A stretch of DNA of 64,000 nt from Coriaria nepalensis. Taxonomy: Eukaryota; Streptophyta; Magnoliopsida; Cucurbitales; Coriariaceae. Both the position numbers and the translations under genes were made by a program. Location: contig CP114497.1 in NCBI GenBank assembly GCA_027186245.1, positions 937,501-1,001,500 of the forward strand, given 5' to 3'. The notes beneath the pieces are model-generated. The model did not search any database, was not told where the DNA came from, and saw nothing but the letters and a program-made list of their open reading frames with translations. How positions within the stretch are numbered: position 1 is the stretch's first letter; each line of letters starts with the position of its first letter. Of this stretch, positions 12,572 to 23,678 are shown in pieces.

Positions 12572-14605
12572 CTTTTTTAGGGCATTAGGTCAAGACTCAA
12601 CTTACTCTATAATTAAGCCAAATGTAGAGAAATTCTTATGTGGATTGTGCTTATAGTAGACCGATCAATTTTAACTGTACATGTCGTTTTCATACTATCA
12701 TATTAATCTTATATATAATTTAAATGAATCGATTCACCGTAAATACGATTTACGCAAATTTTTTTTCCGAATGTAATATATGATGGCCTACATAAAATTA
12801 ACATAAATGACCGTATACGACTAATTTAAGAATCTCTCAATTTTTTTAATTAATAACTTCGTGAGTAATTATTATTAAGTTCACAGCTAACTAGTTCGTC
12901 TGCAAATTGGGCTGGATCCATCTCATTTTGAACCAAAGAAGATGCGATTATTTGGATAGTACCAACTTGTTTTCTATACATGACAGAGAGAGAGATTAGT
13001 AAATGGGTCCACTGTCCCCATGATCAAGCAAAGCCTTGTGTGGATTTACGCACTGGCTTGTCATGGTATTGGAATTTAAAAGAACCTGCCGACTTCCTGA
13101 ATAACAGGAGCCCAAGGTCAACCCTACAGGCTACTGAACAAGCTTAATTTAATTAATTAAGAATTAGGTAATGTAATTAAATTATAATTTTGGTCTGAAA
13201 CGAAAACCATGATATGTTATCATGTGTTCAAGATGGTGTTATAATTTCTAACCATAGAACTCAATATTTTCTGGCCACATACACTAAGAGACTAGAATCT
13301 GCATTAATTCCCACACCACTAGATGTTAAATCAAATTTATTAATACTAATCAAGAAATTAGAGGTAGGAAAATTCGGGTTAATGTATCTGAGCTTTAAGC
13401 TACTTGCAATGAACTTATGAGCCTAGGATAATGTGTATCACTAGCTTACCAATTTAATATTAATTATTATTATATGATCGGGATCAGGTAATTGTTACTT
13501 TAGAAGTTCATTGCATTGTATGACTTCTTTTGATTCTTCCACGTAGATCATGCATGAATGCATAGAACACGCTAAATTTAGTAAGTTTCTACTTCAATTC
13601 GATTTAGTACTTCAAGAGTAGTTATAAATTATAGCTAATTGTTTACTACCTTAAATCTAGCTATCAAATATTATAGATCGAGAAATTCTTAAATAAATTA
13701 TATTTATGATTGATCGATTAATTTTAATTATATATATTATTTTCATATTATTATATCATATATTATATTAAATTTGTATGTGATTGATATATATATATAT
13801 ATATATATATATACATTTTTCTGGGGGCCAACTTAAACAACTCTCCTACAGCCCATCATTTGTCCCGTCCCCTTAAACACATACCATACCACATTACCAC
13901 CTGATTAATCTGTGTGTAATGTTGATTAATTAACTCAAAATGGTCGGCAAACCTTATCTATCACGTCATGTAACTAAGTCTAAATCTTCAATTACAACAA
14001 AGCTGGTATGCCATTACAGTGGGCGGGTGGCGCAGTATGTATGGGATGGGAGAGAAGATGATTCCAGATATGACCAAAAGGAGAAGGATTATAAGCAAGT
14101 GGGGAATAGATCTTGTCATTTCAAATCAGGATCATTCACTCTGTATAATGTATATATTTGGTGAAACATGCATTGATTCATGATTCAATGGGGCGGTCAA
14201 AAATTGTATTCCTTAATCGTGACTACGTGCCATCAATTTTCTTTCATTGCTTCTTTTTATTACAAAGACATGTAGATAGAGACACTTTTTGCTTGTTTTC
14301 GGCAACTTAACCGTTTACAGACATGTACAGTTACGTTTGCTCATTTTCTTTTCAGTGTTTAAGATAAGAATAGGCTATTTTGTGCGGGGGGGGGGGGGGG
14401 AACAAAGTGGAAGATGTCAGGCATGATACATGAAAGTAATATATAACTAATTAATTAATTAATTAATTAAGAGATAATTATTATTATTTTCAATCAAACT
14501 ATTATTAAAAAATTTTAAGTTTTCTAAAATATCAAAATTGCTTTAATATTTTCTAAGCAAAAAAAAAAAAAGTGTGTTCGCTATAATTTGTTAAAGCTAG
14601 CAATT

Positions 14606-14810
14606 GACACGTGTCGATGTGCATGAATGGAAAAACGAGGTGAGACCATGAGAGAGGGGTTTGGGAGAGACAGTCAGAGTCGGTTTCCCGACAGACTAAC
14701 ACGGTCACATGGGCCGCTGTGGGCCCATACGGTCCAAACCCAGTATAGTTCTTATTTGCACGTGGAATTCCCATAAAGTTGACTTGAAATTCAGGAACCA
14801 CAGACACGTG
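14606..14810. promoter_or_regulatory. G-box and auxin-response-element cluster of the IAA15-type promoter
   Basis: Three CACGTG cores lie within 205 bp: 14608-14613 (centre of the perfect palindrome GACACGTGTC), 14759-14764 and 14805-14810. Between them are GAGACA at 14667-14672 and CCGACA at 14688-14693, which are TGTCTC and TGTCGG on the minus strand, 21 bp apart. This lies 650-850 bp before the start codon. The combination suggests joint bHLH/bZIP and ARF input, as seen in light- and auxin-regulated genes. This is inference from motifs. Confidence 0.45.
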
Positions 14811-15388
14811 GGCTCCACCTTCTTTCCTTACACGTTATTTGTTTACTAAGTTTTAATTCTAAAAACATTATTATATACAAAAATAAAAAACATAACACAA
14901 CGAAAATTCATTATTAATTTTAAAGAAAAAAATAGTAGACATATCATATCTTATAAGCAATAATTTTATACATTTATTACTCCACTCAAAGAGGGACCCA
15001 CTGTGGTTCCCACTTAATTTACTCAAAGGGGTCCACGGAGAACCAAATTCATCTAACGGTGTAAAAGAGACCAATCTTACGGCTTCGAATGAAACAACGC
15101 CACAATTGTATAGACAGGGACATCGTCTTAGACCCCACAAGCCTGTTTAGGCCCAACCATTCAAAAAATGAAACGATCCCCCTCCAGACCAGCCCTGGCC
15201 CACGGCCCAAACTTTCAAGCATCCTAAAAAGTAAAAACACAGCCTCTCTCACCCGTAAGTGTACAGAAAGCACATTGCGTGTCAAAACCAGAGCGGTCCG
15301 ATCATTTCACCCAAGCGCCAGATTCCTCCTCCAAACAATATATAGAGCACGCGCTGCCAACTATTCTGCGTACTTCTGAACTTCTTTC

Positions 15389-15391
<3 letters not shown>

Positions 15392-15426
<35 letters not shown>
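15392..15426 (+). repeat. (GA)n tract in the IAA15-type 5' leader
   Basis: About 17 GA dinucleotides ending 30 bp before the start codon and about 50 bp after the putative TATA box, so probably transcribed as 5' UTR. GA-repeat leaders are common in plants and bind BPC/GAGA factors; no specific role is shown here. Confidence 0.75.
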
Positions 15427-15428
<2 letters not shown>

Positions 15429-15455
15429 GGTTTAACTATATCCACAGTTGAGAAA

Positions 15456-16303
15456 ATGTCGCCGGGAAAGTCGCCGGAATCTGATAACATCAAGGAGACT
15501 GAGCTGACCTTGGGGCTTCCGGGAGAGTCTCGCGGAGAGATGAACAAGAGGACTTCTTGTAAACGTTTATTTTCAGAAACCATCGATCTAAATCTTGCAC
15601 GATCCAGAGAGGGATCCAGTGAAAAAGATGAAGATGCATTTCCAGTAGCGAAGTAAGTAACTGAAACTTAGAAATGTCGCTTCTGAGTTCTGAATTTTTG
15701 TGATTTGATACTGACCTTTTGCGAATTTTGCAGAGCACCAATTGTTGGATGGCCACCAGTTAGGGCTTCGAGGAAGAATGTGATGAAGATCTGTAAGTAT
15801 GTGAAAGTGGCTGTAGATGGAGCTCCTTACCTAAGGAAGATCGATCTGGAAACGTACAGTAGTTATCAGCAGTTACTGAACGCCCTGGAGGATATTTATC
15901 CCTTCTTGACGATACGTGAGTAAAAATCGATCCCTTGTGCAGTGTTTTTCCTTTCTAATCTTATGTAAATCAATATTGAAGCTGAGTAGAGTTGATCATG
16001 GCGTGTGCAGGTAATTATTTGAATGAGAGGAAAGTTATGGACCCTGCAAATGCCAATGGAGCTGAATACGTGCCTGCTTATGAGGACAAAGATGGTGATT
16101 GGATGCTACTTGGAGATGTACCATGGAAGTGAGTATATGAACTCTGATGAAGAAGTTACCATGCAAGTTTTTGTATTTTTTTCTTCTGATGATTGATTGT
16201 GTGATGTTAATTTTGGTGTAGAATGTTTGTGGAATCATGCAAGCGGCTATGGCTTATGAAGAGCTCAGAAGCGTCTCTAGATAAGTTTTCAAGCTCAAGC
16301 TGA
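15456..16303 (+). CDS. IAA15: Aux/IAA transcriptional repressor, IAA15-type
   Basis: Auxin-labile nuclear repressor. Exons 15456-15652, 15734-15915, 16011-16128 and 16222-16303 give 192 residues. Domain I is [10 protein letters not shown] with LTLGL at 17-21. The segment [13 protein letters not shown] is typical of the IAA15 group. The degron [12 protein letters not shown] has GWPPV at 71-75 and follows the first intron. The PB1 region begins at [17 protein letters not shown] and includes [26 protein letters not shown]; the protein ends in a short Ser-rich tail, DKFSSSS. Start chosen at 15456: MSPGKSPES resembles IAA15 openings, while upstream in-frame Met codons would read through the GA repeat. 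It sits directly next to glycerate kinase, as IAA15 does in Arabidopsis, which supports the clade call. Confidence 0.93.
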
Positions 16304-17467
16304 AGGAGAGAAGAAGAAGCTCTTTTGTGAAAAATGAAGGGAAACCATAGTTTTCTGTATAGTCTTTCTTTTTGTTTTTGTGGTCAATTTTGCTTCCTAC
16401 AGTTACACACACACACACAGTTAGATTAATGAGTTTAGAATAACTAATTAATCAAAGTTAAGAGGGAAAGTGCTTTTCTTTCATTCTTGTTACATATGGG
16501 TTGTAATACTTGAATGAACATAATACTTGAAATGCTAAGGGATCTCTGTTTTTCTTGTTGAATTTGAATTCCAAATCTCTCTGCTGACTGCAGTTTCTAA
16601 ACCCAGTTTTGGATCGAACTTCAAAAGAATCAGAAGACAGTACTAATCAAATTCCGTTCGAACTTCTAACGGAATTTTTGTCTGAATCAAGAATGTTAAA
16701 AGATTTGTAGTGGTAGAGAACATAATTGAATCCATTTTCCTAATAATTTAAACTTTTAAGTACAATCGGTAATTTAACCAAAACATGTTAATTATTATTT
16801 TCTTATCCTCATTGCCTCATTTGAGTAAAGTTCATGAGATGTTATGTTTTGAGATGAAAGCCAAAAATTGGGCGAACAACTCTGATTCAATTCTCTTGTA
16901 CCAAAGAAAGCAGGGACAGAATTTAAGAGGATGGTGACTTCACCCATAAAATTTTCCTTCTAACTACCAAATTAAATGGAAACTAACCACCAAAACAGAG
17001 GAGGCGGAGGAATAGTTATTTCTCTTCATCCAAACCTGAAAGATAACCCAAATTCCATCCTCTATTTGCAAATCCAAACTATCTTTTCTGTCATTCAAGA
17101 GAGATGATTCTACATCCTCGATTCAAACTTGTTAGAAACAAAAGAAGATCGACAAGAACAATACACACACTGCCGGGAGGAATAAGTGCTGGCACTGCCT
17201 CTATGCCTTGTCTGTAATTTACTTCCTAATTTTCTTACCCTCTTCTACATTTTCTAACTCAATACTTTACTTCATGCCAATGTTTCCATTTTCGACAATT
17301 CACAACAGTTTCTTTTCATTGCAATGTATAACATGATATTATTTACATGTTTATATTCGCCAGCATTGTTACTTATGAATGAAAGGATGCACAAATAAAA
17401 AATTCTCAGCATGGGAGGGATACAGAAAAAGTTTGCTTCAAAGCAAATCTATCAGTAATCAACTCAC
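16304..17467. other. Convergent 3' region between the IAA15-type gene and GLYK
   Basis: The two genes face each other, so this should hold two 3' UTRs and little else. There is a short CA run near 16408-16420. I see no additional gene or RNA. Confidence 0.65.
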
Positions 17468-20100
17468 CTAATTACCAAGAATGGGATTCCTCTTCTCATC
17501 AATTTCGATTACAAGCAGGTGCTCTGGATTCGACCCAAGTGGTCCTTCCGAGTAAAGGGCCGGAAGGTAAGCATTGTATGCTGGCAAGTATCTAGAAACA
17601 AAATCTCTCACCTGCAAGACAACCTTAATAATCATTACCATAAACATAGAATTATTAATAAATTATGAAACATGTTCATATTAATCCACCTCCTCATCAG
17701 ACATTCCGGAATTTCCAGCCTCCCTCATAGCAATCTCCGCCTATAAAAAAACAGAAAGTCGAATTAGATAAATAAATAAAGAAAAATTTACGATCTACAA
17801 GAAATTTTTACATACTAACCTGCAAACGCCATTGATAGACACAACTTGGGTCTTGAATCTTAATAATTATCCATGCCTTTATGTACTTATCCCATGCACC
17901 ATAGTAAGCTTCAAGATTTTTATTCACTGCCTCTAGCTGAAAGGTCAAACATCAACTTGTAAGATGCATGATAATATACAGTCTACGGAGTATGATCGGT
18001 TCCTTTTTCTTTTTCTTTTTTGTAATGAATTTGTCTCGTCTCGAAACCTGTGGATTAACTGCTTTAACAACTTCTGTCGGAAGCGGTTTGAACCCGAGCA
18101 TCCACCCTTCAAATAGAACAACCTAGTAATAATCACCAAAAATACATTTATCCAGTTTACCTTAGATATTAAGTAAAATATAGTTAGCATAAGGTTTTAC
18201 TCTTACTGTAAGCGGACCTTCAACCTCGGGCCATGTTGAGGGATCAGCTCGATCACCTCGCCCGTTATATGCAGACTGGAGAGGAATATTACAAACTTAA
18301 TATTTACTCAAAAATTGGATGCTATAGGGCAAAATTGATGGTGCTAAAGGAACTCACCTTATCGTAACGAGGAAGCTTCATCTTAATACCTGAGAAGCTT
18401 AGATTACAAATTAACAAGTAAAGAAAAAGATCATCCAATTAGAAATAAAGATGTAACAAAAAAGTACTCACCTTCCTTGGTTAACTTGCTTAGAGCTGTT
18501 AGAGTTTCAACCGAGAATGTAAGATCATGACTTCCGGCATTTCCACGAAACTAAAAACAATGAGAATTCAGAAGAGATGTGTAAATAAAGCTTCCATATT
18601 CTACAAATTAAAGGAAGAGAAGGAGTTTGGTAAATAACATACCTCCAAAAGGGTGTTTCCAGGATTCGCCTCTCTCAGTTTTGCCTACCAATGTTATATA
18701 ATATATGATGATCAAACACAATACAAAACAGAATAAGAGCCTGTAAATCCTTAACTTAGTACCTGACCTTGTGCTGTCAAATAAAAATCGTCAATAGATA
18801 TCGTTGCAGCCTTCCTGGAATTGAAGATATAACTATTTCAGAATTTTCAGTTTTTCTTCCTATCCTAGAAAAACAATCAACAAAGAAAATTTGTACTACC
18901 TTCCATTAACTTGGAAAAGATAATCAAGAGCAAAGACCAGCGTAGTCTTTCCACATCCTTGTGGTGCACTGAAGCCTATCTGCATAACACAAATTGACAT
19001 GGGGTCCATTATATCTAATAATGGAACTCATAAACTCTTTATATATAATACACTGTACACATATTTACCACCAAGGGGGGTATGTCTTGGTCTTCTTTAA
19101 AATTGGAACGGTGCTGAGAAATCTGATCTTCACACCATAGAAAGACTGGTATATAGTAATGATAAAACCGGGCTTTTTGTGGGATAGTAAGCTGCAATTC
19201 GTTTAGCTGAAATAACCGGCAAAGGTTCAAGCCATAGGCTAACCACTTGTCAAGGGAATCAGCCACCTTTTCTGGGGTAAGGCCCAACGTGTTTATAAGC
19301 GGGCCTGAGCATATAAACTCGAAGAGGTCCTGTACAGAGGAGACCTCAGCTGGTTTTGCGGAAAATGTGGAGTATAATCGGGTCCGACCAATAGCATTCT
19401 TGTTATGACATGATGAACATTCTCTCATCCATGAAGATCCACTTCCTATGAAAGAAAAGTTAACAAAAAGGATTGATATTGCAAATTCATCGATTTCATA
19501 TTTTTTTAGGATTTGGGAATTTAATGAAATTTATTGTCAATAGCATGAAAAGGGGCCCGACAATATAATAAAATACTACTTAGTCTATGTTCCATGGAAA
19601 TTTATCATGCACAATCAAAAGGAAGGTACTTCAAAATTTTATGATTTTTACGTGATTAAAAGGATGAACCAGGAAATCATTCCCCCGTCAAAGAAACCCT
19701 ATTATCAATTATTTTTCCTACACTTTCCTACACGCCAAACAGATGATAATATGTAATTAAACAAAAATAAACGAGGAACCCAATAAGAATTAAAAAGAAA
19801 AATGGAAAAAATACCTGATTTTGAGAAATGGGTGGCCATTTTCGAGAGCTTAGAAGGAGCTGAGTAATGGGTAGACTTGTTGGGTTGTGAAGAATAGGTA
19901 GAAGAGGAAAAAACAGAGAAGTGATGAGATTGAGAAAAGGCGTGAAATTTGCAGCCATTAATATTATTATAATAATAACTAGGCTTAGAAGTGCTAGCGA
20001 TAGTAGTAGCGTTTGGAATATTGTTATGATAATACGAAGAGGAAGAAGAGAGTGAAGTAACCGGTGGAGTTGGCTGAGATAAGATATTCAAAGCTGCCAT
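17468..20100 (-). CDS. GLYK: D-glycerate 3-kinase, chloroplastic
   Basis: Last step of photorespiration in the chloroplast stroma: D-glycerate + ATP gives 3-phosphoglycerate + ADP. Twelve exons (19815-20100, 19069-19445, 18900-18979, 18763-18814, 18643-18684, 18472-18550, 18358-18389, 18207-18275, 18048-18122, 17820-17936, 17690-17740, 17468-17611) give 467 residues, near the Arabidopsis length. The first ~90 residues are rich in Ser, Tyr and Asn with few acids, as in a transit peptide. The P-loop GFSAPQGCGKTTL opens exon 3, followed by ATISIDDFYLT, LLEFRGNAGSHD, KLPRYDKSAYNGRGDRA and VVLFEGWMLGF, all hallmark blocks of plant GLYK. Exon 11 ends at an unusual GTGGAT donor, but the joined frame reads DEEVRDFVSRYLPAY without gaps. 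The gene is convergent with the IAA15-type gene. Confidence 0.95.
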
Positions 20101-22879
20101 TCTCGTATCCCCTCTTGTCTCCCTCCCTCCTTCCCTCTCCCTCCCTCCCTCCCTCTCTCTCCCTTCAGCTGTGTGTTACGAGTTGAGATAAAAGTTATGA
20201 GGTGTGTGCGGTGGCTGGAGCTACAAAATCTTCGTATATATATATATATATAAATATATGTGTATATATATATATATTGTAAGCGTCTCGATCATTTATA
20301 AAAAAAATAATAATTTAATTTTAAAATTTTAATTTATTTATCATCTTAAATTAAAAAAAAAATATGTATCTCATAAAAAGAAATAGAAATACATATGTTT
20401 TAAAACATTTTGAAGAAAAATATGTTGTTTTTGCGTAGGATAAATAGATAAGAACATAACGATAAGATAAGGTTGGTAGTGATGATCAAATTTTATATGG
20501 AAATTAGTTGCAGCTCTATTATGTTTGCATTAACATAAGTGATCGATTAACAGCAATTTAGCATGTAATTAGTCATTATTGCTCGTTTTTTATCAAATCA
20601 TGTCACAACCTTGAACGACACAAGTGGCCGTCTATCAAGAAAATTATTTTGTCGTCAGAAATATCAGACACTAAACTTTGATTAGTCGTTTAGTTAAACT
20701 AATGAACGCGCACGGCTTTTGTTGGTATGAATTGTGATCAACTGTAGTCTTTTCTTTCACCATGTAGAGTGGTAAGAATCCCCAATCCACTTCCGGAATA
20801 TTTTAAAATATTTTAATGATTATTATATTTTAATACTTGTATTATATTATTATAAATAATAATAAATATATATATAAATATCATATATTTAATAAAATAT
20901 CTAATTTATCAGATCTAGATCGAGATACTATTTTTCTTATTAGTGTCATGCGTTCATTATATCTAATCTTGATCGGACATATTATATACAGTTCATCTAT
21001 CTTTATTATTGATGGAAGGGGAAGAAAATTTATAAATATATCAAAATAAATAAATAGATTGTATTGTTGAATTTAAAATGACATACTCTATCAATGAGTC
21101 TAGATAGTTTTAGTATCCAAAATGGTATCCGAATCACTAGTTTAAGTGAAATCCAACTCACGGAGGAAGTCGGGTCGGATTTTAATGCCCATCCTTAAGC
21201 ACAATTATTGGGAGTATAAATTCCTCTACTCATATCCTTAACTATGATTATCAATTCCAACATGTGCATTCACCAATTTATACTACATTTCAAATTGCAA
21301 GTCACCCTTTACAAATTTGACTACTTACACTACTAGTATTTTTACTTATATATAGACTGAAGTTTACAAACTTGGTTCATTGCAAAGTTCTGACCCGTAT
21401 AATTCTGGGGCGACCCATTTCTTCTATTTTTCTCATAATGTGATCCCATATATTTCTCCCAACCCTTAACCACCATTTTATTTCCATCTTTTTCTCAAAA
21501 ACAATCCCAACCAACGTATTCATTTTGTTTGAAGTTTGAACGTTTACATCTCCCACCTTCCTCTCACCCTCCTCTTCTTCTACCTCATTCCTTTTCTCCT
21601 TTCAATATTTCTCCCACCATTCTCACACGAGCTATTGCATTTCTTCATCTCACCTTATGAACTCCTCTTTCATCATTGGATCGGTTTCATCATAAGATCA
21701 GTGAGTTTATCACTACCCTTTTGCATATTTCGTTTCATATTCCCAAGTAATGCCACATCATGTTTATCTTATTGATATAGATTATAAGTGGTATGAAGAT
21801 CACTCTAATTCTAAAGGTCTTGAGGTTTGATTTAGGATGATCGCATGATTCATATGAGCTTTGCATGTTTGATTTCTTCTCTTGTAGTTTGAGAATTCCA
21901 CAAAACATATATATCCAAATTCATCCAAATATAGGTCTTGTTTACCTCACAATTCAAATAAGCTTAGTTAACCAAAATTTAAATTTACCTAAATTTTTCA
22001 AATCAAAACAATTCTAGGTGGATTAATTTATTAAATTGATATTTAGTGAAACTGATATTTATAGATCTAAATTAGATTTTGAATATAATCTAAATATAAA
22101 TAAATATTTTTAAATGAAATATAAATTCGAGTCATAAACTATAAAGAAATATTCGATATTTCACAAATTTTTTCATACATAAACCAAATTCTTAAATCTG
22201 AGGGACTTTAAGTATATCTTCTTAAGCTACTAACTCGAACTATTCAAATATTTCATTATTTCATCAATTTCAACATAATATTATTAAAAAAAAAATTCAA
22301 ATGAAAAGATATTGGGAAATTCATAAATTAAGCATAGTGCAACAATACTCATATAGATTTCATTCGTACTAAAAACTTTATATGTTAAAAAATATGACAA
22401 AATTTTATTAATAAATTCAATTTAATTTGAAACCATCTAAATATATCTCGTTAAATAGTTATGTATTATAATTTCACTCAAGAGTATCTTAAATAACCTA
22501 GATAACGTATTATTGTACATTACTTGAAGTATATAACATGTCAAATCAACAAGTTTTTTATTTTGTCCAAAAAAAAAAACAAAAACAAAGCAACTAAAGT
22601 ATGATGAAAAGTGATGACTAAAAGTCTAAAACGACGTGGTCTCGTAGTCAATGTCGTTTGGAAATTAAAATATTATTTTATTACCCCCAAAAAAAAAAAA
22701 AAAAAAAGAAATCTATTTTCTTTTTCGTTTACCTCAACACTAGTCGCTAGCGTGGTGGTGTGTTTCAACTTTCGAATTCCAATCTATCCCGCTCACTGCA
22801 CTGGCTTCACTCTCACCACATTCTCTTACAAGTTTTCTCTCACTAACTACTCTCTCTCCCTTTTCATCTCCGAGTTGTA
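20101..22879. other. Spacer between the divergent GLYK and CYCA2 genes
   Basis: GLYK starts with a CT-rich leader (about 20105-20165), then AT microsatellites near 20237-20278. The rest is AT-rich with no gene I can support. The sequence turns pyrimidine-rich from about 22735 (TCTCTCACTAACTACTCTCTC), which probably marks the CYCA2 transcript start region. Confidence 0.6.
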
Positions 22880-22909
22880 ATGGCGGTGGCGGAGCCTGGA
22901 AGAAGATAG
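22880..22909 (+). promoter_or_regulatory. Short upstream ORF in the CYCA2 leader
   Basis: An ATG followed by eight sense codons and TAG reads MAVAEPGRR. It lies in the inferred first leader exon, just before a good donor site. The ATG context (TAATGG) is moderate. If transcribed, it could reduce translation of the cyclin. Not tested here. Confidence 0.4.
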
Positions 22910-22915
22910 ATTCAG

Positions 22916-23616
22916 GTTGATATTTTGTACTTACTATTTGTGTCTCTGTAAATCGACCCTCTACGTTTGGCGATTTTAAGTCTTGAGTTCTGATGATTTC
23001 TTGGTCTGTTTCGCAACAAATCGGTTTATGGTTAGCTGGGTTTCTTACAGTCTTTTGGAATTCGCCAAGTTTTATATTCGCATTGATCCGAATGCGGCGA
23101 AAAGTTCTTTCTTGTTGCATTGATGAAACAAAATTCAGACTTTTAAGATCTTACATTCTACTCTTCAATTAGAAAGTAAAGAAACTGAAGCTTCTTGGAT
23201 TATGATTCAAGATAATGAATTTGATTATTTGACGAAAAAAGGTTTGTTTGTTTGTTTTTTCTTGGGGGGGGGGGGGGGGGGGGGAGAAGGGGAGGAGGAG
23301 TTGAAAACTTTCTTCCCACTTTGCCTTTTCTTTTGATAACAGTAATGAAACATAGATAAGAAGTGGATCACTGTTTTATAAATGTCTCTAATTTTCCTAA
23401 TATATGTGTCTGAAAAAAAAAAAAATTGCATTCCAATCTCAAGATTCGAACTTTCTTTTCATCCAAACAAACAATTGTAGTCTTTTGTCTACATGCTTAT
23501 ATTTTCCTTAAATTTCTCTATACATCTCTCTTCCTTCTGGTGCTTAGATGCATTTGTTTCTGGTTCACATTGAGATTTGGAATATGTAACTTTTAATGCC
23601 TATTTTGCTGTTGCAG
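22916..23616 (+). other. Probable 5' UTR intron of CYCA2
   Basis: A donor (GATTCAG then GTTGATA, 22916) and an acceptor (TGCTGTTGCAG ending 23616) enclose about 700 bp upstream of the first coding exon. The interval holds a run of 21 G at 23264-23284. A leader intron is inferred only from these signals and the drop in composition. Confidence 0.45.
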
Positions 23617-23678
23617 GATTGCTTTCCTAGTTTATCAATAGTTTGTGGCCTTCCCTCTCATAAAGGCCTCTATCAAAC

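Larger units (their letters stand above)
12572..15455. other. Spacer and promoter of the IAA15-type gene
   Basis: No coding gene is supported. Low-complexity features are a (TA)n run at about 13788-13813, a run of 15 G at 14386-14400 and TTAA repeats near 14448-14470. The last 900 bp are richer in GC and carry G-boxes, auxin-type elements, several GGCCCA motifs (about 14710-15210) and a possible TATA box (TATATA at 15339-15344). Confidence 0.7.

Noticed and set aside
15279..15455. N-terminal extension of the IAA15-type protein to an upstream in-frame ATG
   Set aside because: It would read through the GA repeat as an Arg-Glu tract and lies across the likely TATA box and leader; MSPGKSPES at 15456 fits the family start.
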